From VXOZ01 sp965220045 (GTDB taxonomy: Bacteria > Chloroflexota > UBA11872 > VXOZ01): 64,000 bases of DNA. The notes under the pieces were generated by a model. That model searched no databases. It was given only the letters and a program-made list of their open reading frames with translations, and was not told where the DNA came from. The position numbers and the translations under genes were made by a program. How positions within the stretch are numbered: the stretch's first letter is position 1; each line of letters begins with the position of its first letter. Shown piece after piece: positions 25,948 through 34,774 of this stretch. The stretch is from the NCBI GenBank assembly GCA_965220045.1, contig OZ244803.1:3038001-3102000 (forward strand), in the 5' to 3' direction.

Positions 25948-26324
25948 GGCGACTGAACGCGGGTTTACGCTGCGCTCAAGGGATTGTGCCCCAAGCAGTG
26001 CGTATTTTCTGCCTGCGTGCAGAACATCTGCCGATTCCTAAGTCCTGGCGAATCAATGCCCTAACCAATTCAGCAAGACGAACGCCAGACAAGCCCCACG
26101 GTGCGCCTCAGGATGAGATTTCGGTGAAAGATTCTGTCCTACTCAAAACGGTGCACTTGCTAATGGCCAATGATGTGAAAGTGTAGCCACATGCTTCAAC
26201 TCTGAACGTGTCGAAATCTGGGCCATGAGACTGACAAGGCCAAGACTGTCCAGTGAACTGAATGCCATAGAACAGAATCGCAAAGAAGCTTAAGGATGGC
26301 AGCTCTTCCCACTATCACCGCACA
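25948..26324. other. Gap after uvrB, nothing firm
   Basis: 377 bases of moderate GC between convergent uvrB and the AIPR gene. A 66-codon frame at 25986-26186 has no ribosome site and no recognisable similarity, so it is not called. None of the dispersed palindromes occurs here, unlike most other gaps. Confidence 0.5.
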
Positions 26325-27998
26325 CTAACTCTGTGTGCAGTTACGAATAGCGTCTAGCAGAGCTGTGCCTTTGGCTATCTGATCGTTGCCACCAAGCTCA
26401 AAATACTTGGACTTAATGGCACCGAGACTCTTCCGAATCGCCGAATCGTCCACTTCCTCAACGACGAATCTGGCAACATCCTTTGGCGACTTTGGCGGTT
26501 TACCAGTGCCCCCAACTACGTGCATAGCAACGTAAAAGCGAAGATTGTTTCGGTGTTCTGACGGAACCCCTGCGCTTGGTAATTTCAGATATTGCTCAAC
26601 TCTCCTCATGACCACAGCGCACACATAATACAGTCCAATTGGATACGATGGACTAAAGACCCTCTTGTAGTCGTCGTCCTTCTTTAGTAGCGATGAGGGA
26701 CGAGCTCGAGCATTGTCGGGGCGCTGGAGGACAATTGCCATTATGGCCTGTGCCAAGAATGGGATACCAATAATCTTGTCTCGAGGTTTGCCTTCGTTCT
26801 TATAGTAGTTTTTTCGCCGATCGTAAAACAGCCCTTTTGGCCGAAAGTACTCTTCTATGTCACGGTGAATTCTGTCCGTTGCCCTTAATGAAGACAGTTG
26901 CACGACAGTCTGACTATTAGTTGCCTTGATAATTCGATCGCGGCTTTCATCTTCTTCAGGAACAATGACACGAACCAGGATTTTTCTGTCATCGTTGGCC
27001 TTGTCATAGTTGCTGCAGTAGTTGTAGACCTCCGTTGATGTTTGAAGGCCATTTACTATCTGAGGATCTTCTATGGTCAATGTCTTGGCACCAAGAGACG
27101 CCTTAGTAGCTAGAATCGAGACTCCGTTGTTCAACCACCAGAAGTCCTCCGTGGACTTTGATCGAAGTGAATCTTGGATTTCATCGTTGACTTGGGTGCG
27201 ACCTTGATAGTCTCGCACATTTGCTTCGAAAATCTGCCTCTGGAGTGCCCCAGAATCGTCTGCGATAAACGTGAAGAAGTCGAATAGTCCCACCAAGCAA
27301 ACAAATCCAACTTGCTCATTTGAAGAAATGGGATTCTCGGCCAATTGAAGTTTGTATGTTCTTTGCGGACGGCGCCGAGCAAGACGCAATAGCTCTGGCG
27401 CTCCCAAGAACTGGAATGAGAAGTGAGAGTCTGGAAAGTGCCTCTTCACTACTTCTTCAAGACTGGTAACTTTACGTTCGACATTGGGATGCGGGTCAAT
27501 ACCTTTGGATGCATAGACGTAGGAGATTCGAAGCGTTGGGAATCGAGCAGCAAGTTGACGGTACAGTGACCGAAAACGATGGATAGTTTCCAGCAAGAAT
27601 TCGTTGTAGGTTCTCGATAGCGATGATGTTTCAATTGAGAGATCTAAGATGTCATTGCTTACGGAAACAAAGCGCTCAATTGGAGTTTCTTTGAATCCAG
27701 CCTCAGTCTTCGACTGAATTATGATTAGATCAATTGTGATGTCTTTTCTCAAGTGAGTGTAATCTGGTTCCTCCTGGACAAGATCACCATTGATAAGGAG
27801 AAAGATCCCGTCTATCCCACCATCCCCTCCAGCACCAACTAGCCCTGATTCGATCTCATCGTAGGAGAGATCAAAGTCTTTTAGTACCTGCTCCGCAGTA
27901 AAGAACTCAAAAAAGGAACTGGGGTCTAATTCTGGATCGACTTCCACTTGACGCTGCTCAAGTACTCCGTCGAGAATTATTCCGTCATTCGTGACCAA
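26325..27998 (-). CDS. AIPR-type abortive-infection protein with Mrr-like N-terminus
   Basis: 557 residues from TTG 27998 (GGGAG upstream; no nearby ATG). The central region is the AIPR signature: EANVRDYQGRTQVNDEIQDSL, EDFWWLNNGVSILA, DPQIVNGLQTSTEVYNY and KATNSQTVVQLSSLRATD. The N-terminus has GGDGGIDG (residues 57-64) followed by LIIIQSK (91-97), the D...QxK layout of an Mrr-like restriction-endonuclease fold. Related proteins protect lactococci from phage by abortive infection. This one stands alone with its own promoter and markedly lower GC, which points to transfer as a defence gene. Target and trigger are unknown. Confidence 0.85.
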   Translation of the reverse strand: MVTNDGIILDGVLEQRQVEVDPELDPSSFFEFFTAEQVLKDFDLSYDEIESGLVGAGGDGGIDGIFLLINGDLVQEEPDYTHLRKDITIDLIIIQSKTEAGFKETPIERFVSVSNDILDLSIETSSLSRTYNEFLLETIHRFRSLYRQLAARFPTLRISYVYASKGIDPHPNVERKVTSLEEVVKRHFPDSHFSFQFLGAPELLRLARRRPQRTYKLQLAENPISSNEQVGFVCLVGLFDFFTFIADDSGALQRQIFEANVRDYQGRTQVNDEIQDSLRSKSTEDFWWLNNGVSILATKASLGAKTLTIEDPQIVNGLQTSTEVYNYCSNYDKANDDRKILVRVIVPEEDESRDRIIKATNSQTVVQLSSLRATDRIHRDIEEYFRPKGLFYDRRKNYYKNEGKPRDKIIGIPFLAQAIMAIVLQRPDNARARPSSLLKKDDDYKRVFSPSYPIGLYYVCAVVMRRVEQYLKLPSAGVPSEHRNNLRFYVAMHVVGGTGKPPKSPKDVARFVVEEVDDSAIRKSLGAIKSKYFELGGNDQIAKGTALLDAIRNCTQS

Positions 27999-28065
27999 TG
28001 TTTGCTCCCTCTTTCACCACCAATTGAGTTCAGCAAGAAACGCTAAAGGCATTGCCCGCAAACAA

Positions 28066-28094
28066 ACTATAATTGCATCTGAATCATTAGACAA
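28066..28094 (-). promoter_or_regulatory. Sigma-70-like promoter of the AIPR gene
   Basis: On the minus strand TTGTCT (28094-28089), a 17-bp spacer and TATAGT (28071-28066) stand about 60 nt before the TTG start. Box match and spacing are good. The remaining part of the gap up to 28328 is AT-richer than average and shows no other feature. Confidence 0.6.
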
Positions 28095-28328
28095 TTGTAC
28101 ATGGGGTTAGGCAATTACGAGACTATTAGCTAGAAAATGCAGTCTAGGTTCACCGAGCTACATTGATTGTCCTGCGCTGTCTCTTCAGCGGCTTTTCCGC
28201 CTTGCAATAATGTGGGCAAGAAAACGGCATCGACAGTCGGCGGTGAGTGAACGTCCTTGAACCCAATACATTACGATCAATAGACCATCCACACAAATTC
28301 GTGCGAGGTTCGTGAGAGGGCAAGCACA

Positions 28329-29456
28329 ATGAGCAAGAAGGTGTTCGACGCGAAGGACATTGCAGCGGTCACGCGGGTGCTGGAGTCCGGCGTGCTCAGC
28401 GCCGGGCCGGAGGCAGCGGCGTTGGAAGAGGAGTTCGCGGCGGCGCTGGGGGCGGACCATGCGATTTCCTGCAATTCCGCCATGGGCGGGCTGCACGCGT
28501 CCCTATGGGCGGCGGGTGTCGGCGCCGGCGATGAGGTGGTGTGCGACCCGTTGGTACTCTTTGGGGGTCTGGCAGTGCTCTATACCGGGGCCATGCCCGT
28601 CTTCGCGGACGTGGATGAGCACACTCACAACATGGACCCCGCCTCGCTGGCCGAGCGCATCACGCCCCGCACCAAATCCATCATCGTGACCCATCACTGG
28701 GGCGAACCGGCGGACATGGCAGGCATCCTGGCGGTGGCGGACGCCCACAAGCTGCCAGTGGTCGAAGATTGCGCTCACGTGCTGTTCGGCGAGTATCAGA
28801 GGCGCAATGCGGGCACGCTCGGTTCCATAGGCGTCTTCAGCTTCCAGTCGTCGAAGCACCTGAGCACCGGCGACGGCGGCATCGCGGTCACGAACGATTC
28901 CTACCTGGCGGAACAGGTGCGCGCCATCGTAACGTTCGGCGCCGCGCCGACGCGCATTGCGCACAATTTCCGCATGACGGAGATGACCGCCGCCGTGGCG
29001 CGGGTGCAGTTGCGCCGCGCGCGCGGCTACGTGGCCGATGACCGCGCCAGCGCCCAGCTCTATGCGCAGGCGGCGGAAGGCTGTGCCTGGCTGGCGCCCC
29101 AGCAGGCGAACCCGGACAGCAATCACGCCTACCATCTCTGGGTGGCAGCTTTCGTACCGCAACCGGGCGGCCCCACTTTGGAGGAATTCAAGGAAGCGTG
29201 CGCCGCGGAGGAAGCCAACTTCAGTTTCGGCTACGTCGGCGTGCCGGCCTATCTGCACCCTGTGTTCAGCTTGGGCGGCGGTTACGGCGTGAGCCGCGAC
29301 CCGCAGTCGCAACCGCTGCCGTACCGTCGGGGGTGGTGTCCGGTGGCAGAGTCGCTAATGCCGCGCCTCATGATTACGGGTGTCAGCGCCCGCGAACAGG
29401 ACTTCCACCGGCGCAATGCCGACGCGCTGCGCAGGGCTATTGAGAGGTTTTCTTGA
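28329..29456 (+). CDS. DegT/DnrJ/EryC1/StrS-family aminotransferase
   Basis: 375 residues, with GAGAGGGCAAGCACA before ATG. This is a PLP-dependent fold-type I enzyme of the sugar aminotransferase group: ISCNSAMGGLHASLWAAGVGAGDEV, ADVDEHTHNMDPASLAERITPRTK, VVEDCAHVLFGEY (Asp contacting the PLP nitrogen) and FSFQSSKHLSTGDGGIAV with the PLP lysine near residue 176. NFRMTEMTAAVARVQL is the conserved partner-chain segment. These enzymes aminate nucleotide sugars or act as PLP dehydratases. No sugar-biosynthetic neighbour narrows the role. Confidence 0.9.
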   Translation: MSKKVFDAKDIAAVTRVLESGVLSAGPEAAALEEEFAAALGADHAISCNSAMGGLHASLWAAGVGAGDEVVCDPLVLFGGLAVLYTGAMPVFADVDEHTHNMDPASLAERITPRTKSIIVTHHWGEPADMAGILAVADAHKLPVVEDCAHVLFGEYQRRNAGTLGSIGVFSFQSSKHLSTGDGGIAVTNDSYLAEQVRAIVTFGAAPTRIAHNFRMTEMTAAVARVQLRRARGYVADDRASAQLYAQAAEGCAWLAPQQANPDSNHAYHLWVAAFVPQPGGPTLEEFKEACAAEEANFSFGYVGVPAYLHPVFSLGGGYGVSRDPQSQPLPYRRGWCPVAESLMPRLMITGVSAREQDFHRRNADALRRAIERFS

Positions 29457-29498
29457 GCGGATAGCGTCGCACGCGGGTGAGCAGTGTGGTGCGGTTTG

Positions 29499-29900
29499 TG
29501 CTGCTCCGCATGAGAGGCTTTGGTAGCGCGGGGGCTTGTCCCACGCCTCTGTGCGCGTAGAAAATGAGAAAAGATGGATTCCCGCGTGCGCGGGAATGAC
29601 GGACTACTGGCGGGAGTGACGGTCAACTGTATGCTGCTCCGAATTGGAGGCTTCAGTAGCGCGGGGGCTTGTCCCACGCCTTTGTGCGCCTGGAAGATGA
29701 GACAAGATGGATTCCCGCGTGCACGGGAATGACGGACAACTGGCGGGATTGACGGTCAACTGTATGCTGCTCCGCATGAGAGTCTTCAGTAGCGCGGGGG
29801 CTTGTCCCCCGCATCTGTGCGCGTGGAAGAAAAGATGGATTCCCGCGTGCGCGGGAATGACGGACTACTGGCGGGATTGACGGACAACTGGCGGGAATGA
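29499..29900. repeat. 133-bp composite tandem array of B and A palindromes
   Basis: Three units start at 29499, 29632 and 29765 (TGCTGCTCCG), an exact 133-bp period. Each has one B palindrome (29523, 29656, 29789; the first two carry CCCACG in place of CCCCCG) and one A palindrome GATTCCCGCGTGC(G/A)CGGGAATGACGG. Each ends with ACTGGCGGGA(T/G)TGACGG. The rest of the gap, 29901-30173, holds no gene. This array is independent of the 222-bp one: unit content and flanks differ. Confidence 0.9.
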
Positions 29901-30173
29901 GAGGTAATTCGCGGGAAGGATGCAGGTGGGTGGACAGTCTGAGGCTGCTGCAGGCGGTGCATGACGGTGCCGACGGGATATACTAAAGGCGGACGGTTTG
30001 CAGGGCACGCTGGCGGATCCTGGCTGGCTAAGGGTCTATTGTCCACAGACAGCGGGTTAGGTCAAATGCCATAGACGTTGTCCGGCATGGCCTGCATTGG
30101 TTAGAACGACAATCCGTGCGTTCTCAAGGACGTTGAGCGCGGACAGTGGAAACAAAGAAAGGAATGGCGCGCG

Positions 30174-30518
30174 ATGGCTTTGTTCATGTCCCAGTTTTCC
30201 TACAAAACGGATACCTGGAAAGACCTGACAGCGAATCCGGAAGACCGGAGAGACGCCATTGAGCCGCTGCTGGAAAGTCTCGGCTGCCGCTTGGTGGCAG
30301 TGTACTACGCATTTGGTGACTACGACGGGGTGGTGATTTTCGAATCTCCCGATGGCGTCTCGGCTGCGGCGGCGGTGATTGCCGCGATTGCACCGGGGCA
30401 CGTCAGCTCCGTCAAGACCACGCGGCTGCTCACGGTTGATGAGATGCAGGCCGCGCTGGCTAAGACCAAAATCGTAGCCGAGCAGACGTCGTACGACCGC
30501 CCCGGCGGATCTGGCTAG
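30174..30518 (+). CDS. GYD-domain protein
   Basis: 114 residues, AAAGGA before ATG. It opens FMSQFSYKTDTWKDLTANPEDRRDAIEPLLESLGCRLVAVYYAFGDYDGVVIFESPDG, in which GDYDGVVI corresponds to the GxYD motif of this small alpha/beta family of ferredoxin-like fold. The function is unknown; members often occur singly. It sits between two repeat-rich gaps with no obvious operon partner. Confidence 0.85.
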   Translation: MALFMSQFSYKTDTWKDLTANPEDRRDAIEPLLESLGCRLVAVYYAFGDYDGVVIFESPDGVSAAAAVIAAIAPGHVSSVKTTRLLTVDEMQAALAKTKIVAEQTSYDRPGGSG

Positions 30519-30630
30519 CCACCGGACATCGAGACGTTGCAGGATTTGTCGATCGCCTTGCCCCGGTGGCAATTGCGGTTGGCACCAAACGTGTCCCGTG
30601 CTCCGACACGGATAAGCGGGGGACAAGCCC

Positions 30631-30816
30631 CAATGTTGTCGCATTAAGATTAAGACCGGTATGCTCATTGGGCGCGCTCTGCCCCCTCTCACTGGGGAGA
30701 GGGCCGGGGTGAGGGGAAATGGCAGGTGCCGATAGGCGGGCGCAGGTTGCAAACCTACGCTACTGGGGACGTGAGGCGCGGTATTCATTGCCACTTTGTT
30801 TTATGCGACAACCTTA
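30631..30816. mobile_element. 186-bp MITE-like insertion inside a B palindrome
   Basis: The ends are inverted repeats: CAATGTTGTCGCATTAA at the left and the complement of TAAGGTTGTCGCATAAA at the right (13 of 17 match). The insertion splits a B palindrome. GGGACAAGCCC precedes it (30620-30630) and is repeated directly after it (30817-30827) before the B sequence resumes with TCCGCGCTAC. It encodes no protein. Inside it are an F hairpin (about 30681-30719) and an E palindrome (30741-30763). The rest of 30519-30927 has no gene. Confidence 0.7.
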
Positions 30817-30927
30817 GGGACAAGCCCTCCGCGCTACGGCATGTAAACGGGACTATCACAACAGTCCGCAATACGTCTCGCTGAGACCAGGCGCGTAGTG
30901 CGGCAATTTAGCAGAAGAGGATCAGGC

Positions 30928-32091
30928 ATGTTGGATATTCCGCGCATTCGTGAGGACTTTCCCGCGCTGCAACACGGCATCTATTTGCACATGGCGGGTA
31001 TAGGGATGAACGCCCGGCCCGTCCTGGAAGAAGTGATGGACCGGTGGCAGTTCTTCTTCGAGCAAGGACCGTGGTTGCAGAGCCGCCGCGATGAACGCTT
31101 CTTGCACAAACAGCGCACGCGGGAAGCGCTGGCGCGGTTTTTCAACGTGCCCACCGACACGATCACCATGGTTAACAACGTCTCCACCAGTGTTAGCCTG
31201 GTGGTTTCCGGCCTGCCGCTGACGCCGGGGGACGAGATCATCACCAGCAATGAGGAAGACGACGCGCTCTGGCTGCCGCTCTATAACATCGGACGCAAAC
31301 GCTACGGCGCGGTGATCCGCCACATGCGGGTAGGCGCGACACCGCAGGAGAGTCTCGACAATTTCGCGGCGCTGCTTTCCCCGCGCACCAAGCTCGTCGC
31401 CTTGAGCCACGTGGTGCAGGACCGGGGTACGGAGCTCCCAGTGGCCGAGATGTGCCGCCTGGCGCGGGAACAGGGCGCGTACGTCTACCTGGACGGCGGG
31501 CAAGCCGTCGGCCAACTCGACGTGGACATTAACGCCATCGATCCCGACTTCTATGCGGTGCTCGGCTACAAGTGGATGCTCGGCCCCTACGGCAGCGGCT
31601 GCTTCTACGTGGCCGAACGCATGCGGGACGTGCTGGATATCTCCTGGACCGGCAGCCACGTGGCGAAGCACATTGACTTCGATTCCGGCGGTATCGAGTG
31701 GGAGGACTATCCCCGGCGGCTGGAAATGGGCTCGGTGAACTTTCCCACCATGGCGGGGCTCGGCGTGGCCGTGGAATACCTGGAAGGCCACGGCATCGCG
31801 GCCATCGAGGCACGCAGCAAACACCTTTCACGCTGGCTGCGCGGCGAATTGCTCAAACACCCGAAAGTGGTTTGCTACGAACCGGAGGGAGAGGGGCACA
31901 CCGGTATCGTGGCCTACGGTGTCGAGGGTGTAACGGGGGCCGACCTCGCCGCCTATCTCCATGAAAACGAAGTCTGGTGCCGCGCGCTCATGCACGACGG
32001 CATGGAAGGCGTGCGCCTCTGCACCGCCTTCATGAACAGCGAGGAAGAGATCGCACGCGCCATCGACATCATGGCAGCTATGCCGCGCTGA
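30928..32091 (+). CDS. Class V aminotransferase-fold protein (cysteine desulfurase/isopenicillin epimerase-like)
   Basis: 387 residues from ATG 30928 (AGAGGATCAGGC upstream). This is a PLP fold-type I enzyme of class V: IYLHMAGIGMNARPV, MVNNVSTSVSLVVSGLPLTPGDEIITSNEEDDALWLPL, LVALSHVVQDRGTELPV, VYLDGGQAVGQLDVDINAID and the PLP lysine near residue 215 in AVLGYKWMLGPYGSG. There is no desulfurase-type catalytic cysteine loop, so an epimerase, lyase or transaminase role is more likely than sulfur transfer. The substrate is unknown. Confidence 0.88.
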   Translation: MLDIPRIREDFPALQHGIYLHMAGIGMNARPVLEEVMDRWQFFFEQGPWLQSRRDERFLHKQRTREALARFFNVPTDTITMVNNVSTSVSLVVSGLPLTPGDEIITSNEEDDALWLPLYNIGRKRYGAVIRHMRVGATPQESLDNFAALLSPRTKLVALSHVVQDRGTELPVAEMCRLAREQGAYVYLDGGQAVGQLDVDINAIDPDFYAVLGYKWMLGPYGSGCFYVAERMRDVLDISWTGSHVAKHIDFDSGGIEWEDYPRRLEMGSVNFPTMAGLGVAVEYLEGHGIAAIEARSKHLSRWLRGELLKHPKVVCYEPEGEGHTGIVAYGVEGVTGADLAAYLHENEVWCRALMHDGMEGVRLCTAFMNSEEEIARAIDIMAAMPR

Positions 32092-32160
32092 GTGCGACCT
32101 CTGAAGACCCCCGTGTGCTGGTTTACTGAAACCAGCACGGCATTCTGCGGCACCGGTACC

Positions 32161-32934
32161 CTATTCAACCGGCGTGAGCGCCATTTGCGCCGTGGTCCCG
32201 CCGTCCACGTAGATCACCTGTCCGGTGACGAAGTCCGCGCCGTCGGAGGCCAGGAAGGCCGCTACTGTGCCAATATCGGCGGGACGGCCCACGCGCCCCC
32301 ACGGCACCTGTTGGGCGCCTTTCTCCGTGGTGTATTCCGGCTTATCGAAATAGCGCGGCACCTCGATGAGTCCCGGTCCAATCGTATTGACTCGGACGCC
32401 GTGGGGCGCGAGTTCGATAGCCAGCGTGCGGGTGAGGGCGTTCACCGCGCCTTTCGTGCCGGCATACGCCACGTGCTGCGGGTAGCCGGCGTAGCCGTGC
32501 ACGGATGAGATATTGACGATACTGCCCCCGCCGCGTGCGAGCATGTGCGGCAACGCCTGTTGTGCGCAGAAGAAGTAGCCCCGCACGTTGAGATCGAACA
32601 TCAGGTTGTAGTGCGCCTCGGTCGTCTTCGCAAAGGGTGTCTCCACGGTGACGCCGGCATTGTTGATGAGCACGTCGAGACCGCCAAGACCCGCCGCGGC
32701 CTCGTCCACGGCCCGGCGGCACGCCGCCACGTCTGTCAGATCGGCCTCTATGGGGATGGCCACGCCCCCGCTCTTTTCTATGTCCGCCACCGTCTCCTGA
32801 CCGCCGGCTACGCTGTCGGCGTAGTAGTGCACCGCCACCGCCGCTCCTTGACGGGCAAGCTCCAGCGCAATGCCCTGCCCGATACCAATGCCCGCGCCGG
32901 TGACTAGCGCGCGTCGTCCATCCAGTGCGCTCAT
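32161..32934 (-). CDS. SDR-family oxidoreductase
   Basis: 257 residues, AAAGGAG before ATG. This is a classical SDR: TGAGIGIGQGIA cofactor loop, NNAGV, SIVNISSVHG with the catalytic Ser, and YAGTKGAVNALTRTLAIEL with Tyr and Lys. HGVRVNTIGPGLIEVPRYF and TGQVIYVDGGTTAQM close the fold. It resembles glucose 1-dehydrogenase or FabG-like proteins. It converges with the class V gene and lies 3' to the PrpD gene on the same strand, separated by 259 nt. Confidence 0.9.
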   Translation of the reverse strand: MSALDGRRALVTGAGIGIGQGIALELARQGAAVAVHYYADSVAGGQETVADIEKSGGVAIPIEADLTDVAACRRAVDEAAAGLGGLDVLINNAGVTVETPFAKTTEAHYNLMFDLNVRGYFFCAQQALPHMLARGGGSIVNISSVHGYAGYPQHVAYAGTKGAVNALTRTLAIELAPHGVRVNTIGPGLIEVPRYFDKPEYTTEKGAQQVPWGRVGRPADIGTVAAFLASDGADFVTGQVIYVDGGTTAQMALTPVE

Positions 32935-33193
32935 CGAAGGCTCCTTTGTTCAGTGCAGAATCGCGAATATCCGTAGCTTGGAATCCTACCTATCGTCAAC
33001 ATGCCTGTGCCGTCTCTTGTGAATTCACGCGATAGTCAGGATAGCACCCAATCACTTGCGCCGAAACCACTGCCTCTCGCGCCTAGAAGGGACCTTTGCG
33101 TAACGCCGTTAACTCGGGGCCAAGTTGCGCAAGGGTCTTCAGAGTGAGTGCAGATTGGCAGGCCGTCTCCGGCAGCGAGGGCACATCGAAGTG

Positions 33194-34573
33194 TCAGGAT
33201 GGGGATGATACTTCCGCGATGAGCGGGCGGACATCCTCGCTTTCTTCCAAACGTTCGAGCTCAAGATAGACTTCCACTGCCGGTCCGGCGCCCATAGGGT
33301 GGTACGCATACTCCGCGCAGGCGAGGAATTTACCCAACCGCTCAGACCGCGTCAGTGGCATGCCCGGCTCGCCTTTGATTTCAGCGTGGCTAACTTCGGC
33401 CCGGCGGCCGTCCTGCAGGGCGAGGGAAAGGCGTTCATGCGTGCCGGGATCGGCGTTGGGGAGACGGTGCACCCGGATCGTCCGGGCCAGTTCCCGCACA
33501 GCAGTCGCTGCGCGTACTGCTTCCGGCGCGAATTCCACCAGCCCGGGCGCGCCGTGCAGCAGCGCATGGGCGACCGTCCACTGCGCACTGAATTGCGCAT
33601 CCACCTGGGGGTTCTGCCGCATCTGAAACGGCTGGCCGATGAGCGCAAACGCGCGGGGATGCAACCACACGTCCACGGCGGCGACGGCAGCAGGATCAAA
33701 GGGCTGTAACTGCGCTTTGGCTTCCAGCGCCATATCAATCGGCCGGTGCGCCGCCCGGCAGCAGGGGTAAGGCTTCAGCGCAATGTCGTCCACGGCGAAG
33801 CGCTCGCCCAGCGCAGCCGTGAGAGCAGGATTACTTTCACTGCCGCCGCCAAAGAGCGCGTGGAGACCAAAGTCGCCCGTGGTAAGCGCGTGCGGTCCGG
33901 TAACGCCGATGGCGGCCAGCGCCGCGGCATGCACGCCCGCCCGCGCGCTGAATGCCGGAGTAAGGCGCTTGGCGACGGTGCCTTCCAGGAGCCCTTGACG
34001 GTTGCCCTGTGCCTGGGCGTAAGCCAACCCCACGGCGTCCGCGATGCCCTCTTTGGATAGACCCAGCAGTTTGGCGCTCACCGCCGCCGCGCCCAGCCCG
34101 CCAAAGACCGCCGTGGGGAGCCAGCCGACGTGCATGTGGGGTAAAACGGTGAGCCCGAGCCGGATCTGCAGTTCTGCCGCCCCCGCCAGTGCAGTGATGA
34201 GATCGCGTCCGGCAATCGGTTTACCCAGGCTTTCGGCAGTGGCAAGCGCCGCGGGCAGCAGCGACACGTGGACGTGCTGGTTGGAGGCCCGATGCGAGTC
34301 ATCGAAATCGTGGGCGTGGATCATGGCCGCGTTGAGCCAGGTTGCCGTGGGCGCGGGCAGGCGGTGGCCGTAAACCAGGACCGTCGCCTCGGGCGTGCCG
34401 CTCCATTGGACGTGCCGCGCCACGATTTCCGCGCTCAAGGGCGCCGCGGACCCGGCGAGCGCGCAGGCGAGCGCGTCAGCGATCTGCCTCTTGACGGCCG
34501 CTACCGTGGCTGACGGCAGATCTTCATACCGCAGGTCGGCAACAAACGCGACAAGCGTCTCTACAGGTTCCAC
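33194..34573 (-). CDS. MmgE/PrpD family protein
   Basis: About 459 residues from GTG 34573; a TTG at 34594 adds seven residues, and neither has a strong ribosome site. The family includes 2-methylcitrate dehydratase and aconitate-type isomerases. Visible parts are YEDLPSATVAAVKRQIADALACALAG, ATWLNAAMIHAHDFDDSH (the active-site region), YAQAQGNRQGLLEGTVAKRLTPAFSARAGVHAAALA, GGGSESN and LKPYPCCRAAHRPIDMAL. No methylcitrate synthase or lyase is nearby, so a role outside propionate metabolism is likely. Confidence 0.9.
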   Translation of the reverse strand: MEPVETLVAFVADLRYEDLPSATVAAVKRQIADALACALAGSAAPLSAEIVARHVQWSGTPEATVLVYGHRLPAPTATWLNAAMIHAHDFDDSHRASNQHVHVSLLPAALATAESLGKPIAGRDLITALAGAAELQIRLGLTVLPHMHVGWLPTAVFGGLGAAAVSAKLLGLSKEGIADAVGLAYAQAQGNRQGLLEGTVAKRLTPAFSARAGVHAAALAAIGVTGPHALTTGDFGLHALFGGGSESNPALTAALGERFAVDDIALKPYPCCRAAHRPIDMALEAKAQLQPFDPAAVAAVDVWLHPRAFALIGQPFQMRQNPQVDAQFSAQWTVAHALLHGAPGLVEFAPEAVRAATAVRELARTIRVHRLPNADPGTHERLSLALQDGRRAEVSHAEIKGEPGMPLTRSERLGKFLACAEYAYHPMGAGPAVEVYLELERLEESEDVRPLIAEVSSPS

Positions 34574-34774
34574 TCCACACTTCCCGGAGGACAAACCACT
34601 GGTGACTTCTCACAAACAAAGCACCGGTACAGCGAATCTTAAGCTAATCCGGTTCAATTCTCAGCAGCTTGGCACTGAATTGGAGAGTACTCAGTAACGA
34701 AGGAAATCGGACAGGCACGGAACCCCTCACCCGGGGGCCCTTTATCACGGGGAGAGGGAGCCTTTCCGCCTCAT

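Noticed and set aside
25986..26186. 66-codon frame after uvrB
   Set aside because: No ribosome site, no recognisable domain and ordinary base composition; probably chance.
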